Origin: Gp6-AA40 sp035649635
GTDB taxonomy: Bacteria > Acidobacteriota > Vicinamibacteria > Vicinamibacterales > UBA2999
Reading direction: 5' to 3'
Length of the DNA stretch: 64,000 bases
NCBI GenBank assembly: GCA_035649635.1
Contig: DASRJE010000026.1
Coordinates: 1 to 64,000 of the forward strand
Part shown: piece by piece, positions 58,090 to 64,000 of the stretch
Layout: every line of letters begins with the position of its first letter
Position numbering within the stretch: position 1 is the stretch's first letter
Made by a program: the position numbers and the translations under genes
The notes under the pieces: model-generated
Seen by the model: the letters and a program-made list of their open reading frames with translations, nothing else
Database searches by the model: none
Told to the model about the DNA's origin: nothing

Positions 58090-58129
58090 TTGGGAATTGG
58101 GAGTTGGGTGTTGGGAGTTGGGAGTTGAC
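58090..58129 (+). repeat. AACTCCC-family heptad repeat, single arm
   Basis: Five units (TTGGGAA, TTGGGAG, TTGGGTG, TTGGGAG, TTGGGAG) in perfect 7-nt phase end in TTGAC. The tract joins the receptor relic to the DinB-like gene. Confidence 0.93.
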
Positions 58130-58156
58130 ACATTTTCTCTCCGGTTGGTGATAGCT

Positions 58157-58717
58157 ATGTCGACTGACACAGACAGAACGCGGCGGCCGTTCGTGATGGA
58201 AGAGGCGGTCGCCATATTGGCGCGAACGCCAGCGACGCTCGATGCCCTGCTGCGTGGTCTCCCTGACGGCTGGGTCACGGCACGCGAAGGGGCCGATACC
58301 TGGAGTCCCTTCGACGTCATCGGACATCTCATTCACGGCGAGCGAACTGACTGGGTGCCGCGCGCCCGGATCATCCTGGAGCATGGAGAGACGCGGGCGT
58401 TTGACAAGTTCGATCGCTTCGTGCAGTTCGCCGATTCCGCGGGCCGCACATTGGGCAGCCTGCTCGACGAGTTTGCGACGCTGCGTCAGGCCAACCTCCA
58501 CGCGCTGGCGGCACTCGGCCTGACGGAGCACGATCTCGATCGTCGCGGACAACATCCGGAGCTCGGCGTCGTCACACTGCGGCAACTGCTGGCGACCTGG
58601 GTCGCACATGACCTCGATCACGTCGTACAGATCTCGAGGGTGATAGCGCAGCAGTACACCGAAGAAGTCGGTCCGTGGCGCGCCTACCTGCGGATCATCA
58701 GCGGCACTCAGGGCTGA
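58157..58717 (+). CDS. DinB-superfamily protein
   Basis: The 186-residue four-helix protein has the DinB-type metal triad: His in DVIGHLIHGERTDW, and HxxxH in TWVAHDLDHVVQISRV, with ATLDALLRGLPDGW in the first helix. Such proteins include thiol-dependent transferases; the substrate is unknown. The ORF extends upstream into the heptad tract; I start at ATG 58157, where MSTDTDRTRRPFVMEEAV begins a normal DinB N-terminus. Confidence 0.88.
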   Translation: MSTDTDRTRRPFVMEEAVAILARTPATLDALLRGLPDGWVTAREGADTWSPFDVIGHLIHGERTDWVPRARIILEHGETRAFDKFDRFVQFADSAGRTLGSLLDEFATLRQANLHALAALGLTEHDLDRRGQHPELGVVTLRQLLATWVAHDLDHVVQISRVIAQQYTEEVGPWRAYLRIISGTQG

Positions 58718-58724
58718 CGCCTAA

Positions 58725-58799
58725 TCAACTCCCAACTCCCAACCGCCAACTTCCAACTTTGTGTCCTTGGGCGTTGGGTTTTGGGCGTTGGGAATTGAC
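58725..58799. repeat. AACTCCC-family heptad inverted repeat
   Basis: The left arm (58727-58758) has AACTCCC, AACTCCC, AACCGCC, AACTTCC units and the right arm (58767-58799) has TTGGGCG, TTGGGTT, TTGGGCG, TTGGGAA, TTGAC, both in exact 7-nt phase around an 8-nt loop. It lies between convergent genes. Confidence 0.93.
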
Positions 58800-58815
58800 A
58801 AGCGCTCTTCGAAGT

Positions 58816-59301
58816 TCAATACACCGGGACCTGGGATGACGATACGCGGTTCATCCCGGTTCCATCTCTCATCGTCACCGACACGCTGAGCGACGTACCA
58901 CTCATGTCACACGTGAACGAATGCGTGAAGGGAAACTGGCGAACGCCAAAGCTGGCGACGGTCAGGTTGCCGAATTGGCGTGTGAGCGACGAAGAGTCGA
59001 AGATCGTCGGCGGCGACGTGCGGCCGAACGGGTTTGTCGGCTGGATGCGCACTTCCGCGAGCGTGAGCGGTCGCGTACCCGCCGTGACGTTGAGAACAAA
59101 CGGAACCGCGAATGGCGACAGCGACGGACAGTGCGCAAGAATGCCATCGCGACCCAGCGGGGACGGAGCGATTCTCACGAGGTCGAGCTCGTTCTTGAAA
59201 GCTGTGGGTGATGTGACAACGGTATCGTCAGCGTCGTCACACGCAGGTGCGGCGCAGCAGAGGATGGAAATTGCGATTGCCGAGGGGAGCCCAGGTCTCA
59301 T
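58816..59301 (-). CDS. Hypothetical lipoprotein
   Basis: The 161-residue product has a lipoprotein signal ending AAPAC. The mature part is beta-rich with two further Cys (ILAHCPSLSPF and HSFTCDMSG) that could pair, suggesting an Ig-like or C2-like sandwich. I do not recognise the family. The ATG at 59301 gives a signal of correct length. The divergent serine hydrolase gene begins 60 nt upstream of it. Confidence 0.68.
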   Translation of the reverse strand: MRPGLPSAIAISILCCAAPACDDADDTVVTSPTAFKNELDLVRIAPSPLGRDGILAHCPSLSPFAVPFVLNVTAGTRPLTLAEVRIQPTNPFGRTSPPTIFDSSSLTRQFGNLTVASFGVRQFPFTHSFTCDMSGTSLSVSVTMRDGTGMNRVSSSQVPVY

Positions 59302-59346
59302 TTGCCACCTCCAAAACAGACTCGATAGTCTTCGCCGGCGAGGTGC

Positions 59347-59352
59347 TACTAT
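59347..59352 (+). promoter_or_regulatory. -10 hexamer TACTAT for a leaderless transcript
   Basis: TACTAT ends 8 nt before ATG 59361. The predicted start of transcription coincides with the first codon of the serine hydrolase gene. Confidence 0.45.
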
Positions 59353-59360
59353 CCGGCGCC

Positions 59361-60608
59361 ATGAGATGGCGTCTTTTTACCGTACTCCTGCTGTCGACTT
59401 CACTGGTTCATGCCGCAGGCTCGGATCCCATTCCAACAGCAAAACCTGAGGAAGTCGGCCTCTCTTCGGCCCGGCTCGATCGAATTGCCCAGGTGTTGCG
59501 CGGTGATATCGACCACGGCCGGATGCCTGGGGCCGTAATCGCAATTACGCGGCGGGGCAAGCTCGCCTACTACGAGTCGTTCGGCTTCCTCGACAAGGCG
59601 GCTGGAACGCCGATGCCCAAGGATGCCATCTTCGTGCTGGCGTCGATGACCAAGCCGATGGCGGCGGTGGCGGCGCTGATGCTCGCGGAGCGAACCGAAC
59701 TCCTGCTCAACGATCCAATTGGCAACTATCTGCCGGCACTCAAGGACATGAAAGTGGCCACGGCGGCCGGGACGGAACCCGCTCGCCGCCAGCCGACGCT
59801 GCAGGACATGATGCGCCACACCGCGGGCGTGACCTACGGCAATCAAGGCAGCACCGAACTTCATAAGCGATACCCGGGTGGCAACGTGGCGGACACGATG
59901 AGCGGCCCGCAGTTTCTCGAGACGCTGGGCAAGCTGCCGCTGCACTATCAACCCGGGACGATGTGGGATTACAGCTTCGGTCTTGACGTCACCGGCCTGG
60001 CGGTTGAAGCGGTGACGAAGCAGCGGCTCGGTGATTTCCTGCAGGCGCGACTCTTCGCGCCGCTCGGAATGGTCGACACGGGATTCGTCGTGCCTCCGTC
60101 GAAGGCCGCGCGCATCGCCCGGCCGCTGCCGCGCGATCCGGAGACGGGTAATCCGCCATCCTTCCGCGAGCCCCTCAAGTCGTGGCAGTTCGACTGCGGC
60201 GGTGGATGCGCGCAAGGAACCGCGATGGACTACACGCGCTTTGCGCTGATGCTGCTCAACAAGGGAACGCTCGGCGGAACGCGGGTCCTGAGCCGCAAGA
60301 CGGTCGAATACATGACCGCCGACCAACTCGACGCCAACGTCAACGTCGAACGCCTGCACAACTTCGCCGTTGAGCACATCGCCGGTTTCGGGTTTGGTCT
60401 CGGCGTCGCTGTCCGCCGACAAGCCGGCGTCGCGGGTGTCCCGGGAACGCCAGGAGAGTTCCTGTGGAGCGGTGCGCAGGGCACGATGTTCTGGGTGGAT
60501 CCGAAGGAGGAGATGACCGTCGTGTATCTAGGCAACACGCCTGGACCGATTCGCCGCCACTATCGAGAGGTGATCAAGACGCTGGTGCTTCAATCAATTG
60601 CCGATTGA
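59361..60608 (+). CDS. Serine hydrolase, class C beta-lactamase/esterase family
   Basis: The 415-residue product has a signal peptide (LFTVLLLSTSLVHAAG) and the penicillin-recognising fold: catalytic SMTK in FVLASMTKPMAAVAALML, the second motif as YSF in TMWDYSFGLDVTGL, and a C-terminal GAQGTMFWVDP in place of KTG. This pattern is usual for EstB-like esterases and D-aminopeptidase relatives rather than true AmpC. The ORF opens earlier at 59247; ATG 59361 gives the signal peptide and follows TACTAT closely. Confidence 0.88.
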   Translation: MRWRLFTVLLLSTSLVHAAGSDPIPTAKPEEVGLSSARLDRIAQVLRGDIDHGRMPGAVIAITRRGKLAYYESFGFLDKAAGTPMPKDAIFVLASMTKPMAAVAALMLAERTELLLNDPIGNYLPALKDMKVATAAGTEPARRQPTLQDMMRHTAGVTYGNQGSTELHKRYPGGNVADTMSGPQFLETLGKLPLHYQPGTMWDYSFGLDVTGLAVEAVTKQRLGDFLQARLFAPLGMVDTGFVVPPSKAARIARPLPRDPETGNPPSFREPLKSWQFDCGGGCAQGTAMDYTRFALMLLNKGTLGGTRVLSRKTVEYMTADQLDANVNVERLHNFAVEHIAGFGFGLGVAVRRQAGVAGVPGTPGEFLWSGAQGTMFWVDPKEEMTVVYLGNTPGPIRRHYREVIKTLVLQSIAD

Positions 60609-60661
60609 TCTCGCACACACCGATTTGAAAACCGTTCTCAGACCAGCGCGATTGACAAGGT

Positions 60662-60689
60662 ATCAATAATCAACCATCACAATTCACCA
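60662..60689 (+). repeat. GATTGTT-family heptad repeat, single arm
   Basis: ATCAATA, ATCAACC, ATCACAA, TTCACCA run in 7-nt phase between convergent genes, the same family as 16131-16189. Confidence 0.8.
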
Positions 60690-60706
60690 ATGGACGGGTC
60701 GCAGCT

Positions 60707-61315
60707 CTAAAACGTCTTGTTTTTGGTGGGCTGTCCGCTGCGGAACTCGTGAGAGAGGTTGTAGTAACCCGCTGTCGTGAGCGTGATGGTGATTTCCTGA
60801 TCCGTGGTGTTCTCCCAGTACCAGCCATGGATGCCGGGGAATGGAGCAGTCAGCGTTCCCGATGCCTCACTTTTTCGATCGACCTTCTCGTAGGTCTGGG
60901 CGTAGCCGCGTGGCGCGCCGTCGGGCTCGGCGTGGAACTCGTAGTTCACCGGGCCGGTCGTCTTCCACGAGTAGAGAAGCGCCTCACCCTTGTCGAGGCG
61001 GTACTTGTATTCCATTCCCTGCCGAGGAGCGACCTTGAACTCCACGGTTTCCTGCTTGAACGGACGATCCTGCCCGACGACGATCGTGGCCTGTCCGGCG
61101 GTGCCGCTGGCCGCCTCAGTGGAGAGCGCTTCGACTTGTTGACCCACCACGCCCAGATCGAGCAAACCGACCCGGGCGCCGGTTCCCAGCGGATCGACGC
61201 CGTACTCCGCCGGCAGCACGAACATCACGAGGATGAGTCCGGCGCCGAGGAGCGCAAATCCTGCGGCTACCGCGAGCCGCTGCCGTTCAACTGTCTGATC
61301 GGGTCCTGTGGTCAT
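60707..61315 (-). CDS. Membrane-anchored protein of unknown function
   Basis: The 202-residue product has one TM near the N-terminus (LAVAAGFALLGAGLILVMFVL) and an extracytoplasmic beta-rich domain with KYRLDKGEALLYSWKTTGPVNYEFHAEP and PFPGIHGWYWENTTDQEITITL. The aromatic IHGWYWEN stretch suggests a ligand-binding surface, but no family is recognised. ATG 61315 lies 5 nt after the HupE-like gene, so the two are co-transcribed; the ORF opens at 61375 inside that gene. Confidence 0.65.
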   Translation of the reverse strand: MTTGPDQTVERQRLAVAAGFALLGAGLILVMFVLPAEYGVDPLGTGARVGLLDLGVVGQQVEALSTEAASGTAGQATIVVGQDRPFKQETVEFKVAPRQGMEYKYRLDKGEALLYSWKTTGPVNYEFHAEPDGAPRGYAQTYEKVDRKSEASGTLTAPFPGIHGWYWENTTDQEITITLTTAGYYNLSHEFRSGQPTKNKTF

Positions 61316-61320
61316 GGGTG

Positions 61321-62034
61321 TCACGCTGCGAGGAAGTAGCCGGAGAGCTGATAGCCCACCAGCAGAAAGCCGCACGCCATTACCAGCGCATTGGTCGCGA
61401 ACGCGTGATCGAGGAATCCGCGCCGCGTGCGCCAGTAGCTCAACGCGATGAGGATGGCCGTCAACGCCAATCCCTGCCCGATTTCCACGCCCACGTTGAA
61501 ACTCACGATGTTGGCGACCAGGCCGTTCGGCGAGAGCTCGAATTCCTGGAGCTTGGTGGCAAGGCCGAAGCCGTGAAAGAGGCCGAACACGAGGACGGCC
61601 ACTCGCGTATTGGGCTGAACGCCGAAGAATCGCTTGAAGCCGTCCATGTTTTCGAACGCTTTATAGACGACGGAGAAGCCGATGATAGCGTCGATCAGAT
61701 AGGGATTGGCGCGAACGCCGCCGAGAACACCAACGAGCAGCGTCAGGCTGTGCCCGATGGTGAACAGGCTGACGTAGAGCAGGACGTCCTTCAACCTGTA
61801 GAGGAAGAAGATCACACCGACGAGGAACAACAGGTGGTCGTAGCCGGTGACCATGTGCTTGGCGCCGAGATACATCAGCGGAACGATCGCCCGGCCCTGC
61901 AGGCCCTGCAAGTAGACGGCGTCCTTGCCTGACACGCCGTGCGCGTCGAGCACGCCGGCGAACACGCCGAATAGAAACGCAGCGCAGATGAGCGGCCATA
62001 GGAGACGGTGAGGTGTGATGTGCATCCGATTCAT
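61321..62034 (-). CDS. HupE/UreJ-like membrane protein
   Basis: The 237-residue product has a signal peptide or first TM, then GAKHMVTGYDHLLFLVGVIFFL, the typical GxxHxxxGxDHLLF motif of HupE/UreJ-2 metal permeases. It continues SLFTIGHSLTLLVG and GLFHGFGLATKL with more His, over six TMs. Family members import nickel or cobalt or are of unknown role. It precedes the single-TM protein at 61315. No nickel-enzyme gene is present in the window. Confidence 0.87.
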   Translation of the reverse strand: MNRMHITPHRLLWPLICAAFLFGVFAGVLDAHGVSGKDAVYLQGLQGRAIVPLMYLGAKHMVTGYDHLLFLVGVIFFLYRLKDVLLYVSLFTIGHSLTLLVGVLGGVRANPYLIDAIIGFSVVYKAFENMDGFKRFFGVQPNTRVAVLVFGLFHGFGLATKLQEFELSPNGLVANIVSFNVGVEIGQGLALTAILIALSYWRTRRGFLDHAFATNALVMACGFLLVGYQLSGYFLAA

Positions 62035-62257
62035 GCTGGCGATTCCTTGTTTACTGAATTGTTCACGTCATCTTGCGGATTGTCTAGGGCGCTCTTCCAT
62101 TCGACGTGGAACGGCGCTTTCTGCCTCCGGCGGCGGCAGATTCCTGACGCAGGTTTAATCAAGTCTTCAGATGTGCAGGGCGCCCATTCTCCTACGATGC
62201 TTGCTGCGGCTCGTACTTTCCGGAAAACGTAGGCCGTTCGCTCGAGAGGAGGGCTTC

Positions 62258-62845
62258 GTGCACATTCGAATCACAGCCGGCCGGCGATCGCTGCTGCTCA
62301 TCGCTGGCGCGTTCATCGTCGCCACGGCCGCACTCGTCGCGCAGGCGCCTGCGCGCGGCGGGCAACCGGCGACATCGGCGTCGCGCGGACACTCGGCGGG
62401 CCCGGCGGCGGCGTCAGCGGATGCCCCCGCCACCGTGCTGCAGGTCATGCGCGGGATCCTGTTCCCGAACTCGAACGTCGTTTTCTCGGCGCAGAGTGAC
62501 GACCCGGCGGCGGTGAAACAGGCGGGCGATCCCGCCGCCGCGACCGATCCGCTGGCCAGTGCCTATGGCGGATGGGAAGCGGTCGCCAACAGCGCCATCG
62601 CGCTAAAGGAGGCGACACGGCTGCTCGAGGTGCCACGATCATGTTCGAACGGCAAGCCGGCGCCGATTCAGACGGCCACGTGGAAGAAGGGACTCGCGCA
62701 GCTGCGCGACGCCGGACAGGTCGCGTATAAAGCGGCACAGGCAAAAAACCAGGACCAGGTGGTCGACGCCGCCGAGAAAATCACGACGGCGTGCGCGACC
62801 TGCCACGATCCGTATCGCGAAAAGACGCCGCGTTGTTCCTCTTAG
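62258..62845 (+). CDS. Exported cytochrome c with C-terminal CxxCH
   Basis: The 195-residue product has a signal peptide (SLLLIAGAFIVATAALVAQ), a Gly/Ala-rich linker, and a helical domain (VLQVMRGILFPNSNVVFSAQ, WEAVANSAIALKEATRLLEV). The single heme motif ACATCHDPYR lies near the C-terminus, as in class II-type (cytochrome c') four-helix proteins. A small electron carrier or gas-binding cytochrome is likely. GTG 62258 follows GAGGAGGG by 5 nt; the ORF opens at 62171. Confidence 0.85.
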   Translation: MHIRITAGRRSLLLIAGAFIVATAALVAQAPARGGQPATSASRGHSAGPAAASADAPATVLQVMRGILFPNSNVVFSAQSDDPAAVKQAGDPAAATDPLASAYGGWEAVANSAIALKEATRLLEVPRSCSNGKPAPIQTATWKKGLAQLRDAGQVAYKAAQAKNQDQVVDAAEKITTACATCHDPYREKTPRCSS

Positions 62846-62889
62846 CCTGTTATGCGGGCTAAAGCGCAAATTTGACCTCGTTGTTGCGA

Positions 62890-64000
62890 CTAGTACGCCA
62901 ACGTGTACGACACGTGCAGCGTGCGCGGCACGCCAAGCGTGCTCGTGAGATAGGCTGCGCCACCGGCGTCGGGGAAGGCCCTCCCATGTCCTGTGGCGTA
63001 GTCCGAGTCGAACAGGTTCTCGAGACGGACGTTGAACCGATGCCGCCGTTGGGCATCGAGAAAATAGCGGCCCGCCAGATCGACCACTGCGTAGTTGCCA
63101 CTCGGTACGGCGCCGAACCCTGACACGTTGTCGACGATCTCACCAACCCAGTAGAACGTCACCGTTCCGCCGAAGGGCTTGCGCGCGGGGTGCAGATCGA
63201 CCGACCAGTTCACACGATTCGAGGGCAGGCCTGGCAACGAACTGTAGCCACCGGCGAGCGTGTTCCCCTGTTCGGACGTCGTGTAGGTGTACCCGAGCGT
63301 CATGGCGATGGCACTGGTCAGCGACGCCGATCCGACGATCCCAAACCCATGCACGCGCACCGCATCCGTGCTGTTCGCCGTAATCGTGTTCCCGCTTCCC
63401 GTGCCATCGTCCTCGTCGATGATGAGATCCGACACCTTGCGGTAAAAGCCGATGAATTCGAGATCGACGGTGGTCTCGCCGCGCTGGATCCGGCCGCCGA
63501 ACGATCCGTTGAAGTTGGTGCTCGACTCCGGCGCCAGGTTCGGATTGCCGAAACAGCATGTCGGATCGATCGCGAAGAGCTCATACGCATCCGGATACCG
63601 GAACGACGTACCGACCGTGGCCCTCGCAAACAGCGCCTTCGGGAAGTCGTACTGGCCGGTCACGTTCCAGACGGTGTGGTTCTCGCTGTTGCTCGGGGCA
63701 TTGAAACGGACGCCGGCGGCCAGCGTGACGTTGCGCAGCAGATCGCGCGTGGTCCGGATTTGCCCGAACACGGCGTTCACCGTTTCCGAGTTCGGCGCGA
63801 TCAGCAGGACCGCATCCTCCCCGGAGTAGTTCTGGACGTCGTAGCCCGCGTAGTACTCGAGACCGCGCGTCGGCGTCAGCTTCGCGAGCAAGTTCGCGCC
63901 GGCGTCTTTGTAGCCCCAGAACTCCTGGTCGCTGATGACATCGACAGCTCCCGGATCGCCGATGACGTTCCGCTCCTCCGTGTAGTGCGAATCCCACCGG
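62890..64000 (-). CDS. TonB-dependent receptor, C-terminal part (5' end outside the window)
   Basis: The frame is open from the window edge to a stop at 62890, giving about 370 residues of barrel: NVTLAAGVRFNAPSNSENHTVWNV, LFARATVGTSFRYPDAYELFA, FGNPNLAPESSTNFNGSFGG, and the C-terminal GRYFLDAQRRHRFNVRLENLFDSDYATGHGRAFPD. The FRYPDAYELF and NLAPESS motifs are typical of BtuB-like receptors of the vitamin B12/metallophore class, but the plug is not visible. The C-terminus is VSYTLAY, ending in an aromatic residue as expected. Confidence 0.92.
   Translation of the reverse strand, partial: RWDSHYTEERNVIGDPGAVDVISDQEFWGYKDAGANLLAKLTPTRGLEYYAGYDVQNYSGEDAVLLIAPNSETVNAVFGQIRTTRDLLRNVTLAAGVRFNAPSNSENHTVWNVTGQYDFPKALFARATVGTSFRYPDAYELFAIDPTCCFGNPNLAPESSTNFNGSFGGRIQRGETTVDLEFIGFYRKVSDLIIDEDDGTGSGNTITANSTDAVRVHGFGIVGSASLTSAIAMTLGYTYTTSEQGNTLAGGYSSLPGLPSNRVNWSVDLHPARKPFGGTVTFYWVGEIVDNVSGFGAVPSGNYAVVDLAGRYFLDAQRRHRFNVRLENLFDSDYATGHGRAFPDAGGAAYLTSTLGVPRTLHVSYTLAY

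Noticed and set aside
57759..58133. Treating the 124-codon frame as an intact small gene
   Set aside because: The first 15 codons are heptad repeat, and the remainder is a receptor barrel with missing strands and no signal peptide, so I call it a relic.
1..64000. Insertion sequence, prophage, CRISPR array or defence system
   Set aside because: No transposase, integrase, phage structural gene, Cas protein or regularly spaced 25-40-bp direct repeats were seen. The repeats present have 7-9-nt periods or are palindromes.

Overview
The window is a high-GC chromosomal segment that looks like an acidobacterium of the Vicinamibacteria (subdivision 6) type. This is inferred from gene content: an ADOP-type orphan MacB/FtsX permease, a TonB-dependent receptor with an N-terminal carboxypeptidase-regulatory-like domain, a BlaI/M56 regulatory pair, PQQ dehydrogenases, DUF6152 proteins, and many secreted proteins of unrecognised family. 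There are 58 apparently intact or window-truncated genes and one gene relic. I saw no rRNA, tRNA, CRISPR array, prophage or insertion sequence.

Layout. 1-7330: Rieske lipoprotein (5' truncated), pirin, flavodoxin-like protein, ADOP permease, small membrane protein, and a NarL/DesK-type two-component pair. 7644-14915: MHS-family transporter, soluble PQQ sugar dehydrogenase, and an RND efflux pair without an outer-membrane partner. 15005-18520: SH3/beta-barrel protein and an osmoprotectant ABC importer whose permease and binding protein are fused. 18573-23387: operon of a metallo-beta-lactamase-fold protein plus two secreted paralogues, convergent with a membrane-type PQQ dehydrogenase. 24250-30193: homogentisate dioxygenase, a second metallo-beta-lactamase-fold protein, a membrane protein, and BlaI/BlaR-like genes behind tandem operators. 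30197-33137: a cysD-cysN-cysH sulfate-activation and reduction operon on the minus strand with an attenuator-like leader. 33386-37584: an operon of two DUF6152 proteins and two secreted paralogues, a HIT protein and a further paralogue. 37727-47092: intradiol dioxygenase, TauE/SafE permease, sigma-54 activator, TonB receptor, paired membrane proteins, M20 peptidase and cyclase-family hydrolase. 47209-52598: an exported heme and metal-binding gene set and a phosphotriesterase homologue. 52678-56407: sigma-54/GAF regulator, and an ECF41 sigma factor with its carboxymuconolactone-decarboxylase partner, each preceded by a matching ECF41-type promoter. 56420-64000: pyrophosphatase, DUF2780 protein, a broken outer-membrane receptor fragment, DinB-like protein, serine hydrolase, HupE-like protein, cytochrome c and a truncated TonB receptor.

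Two features cut across the window. First, intergenic DNA is rich in short degenerate tandem repeats. Most have a 7-nt period in several unrelated sequence families, often arranged as two inverted arms, and there are also strong palindromes. Several of these have become coding: the N-termini of cysN and cysH, an internal loop of a cytochrome c protein, the C-termini of an ABC fusion protein and a TonB receptor, and the signal-peptide regions of two exported proteins. Second, at least nine genes have a -10-like hexamer ending only 5-10 nt before the start codon, which suggests that leaderless mRNAs are common here.

All functional calls come from reading motifs, not from database searches. Protein lengths and starts were adjusted by Shine-Dalgarno position, signal peptide or overlap with the preceding gene where possible.
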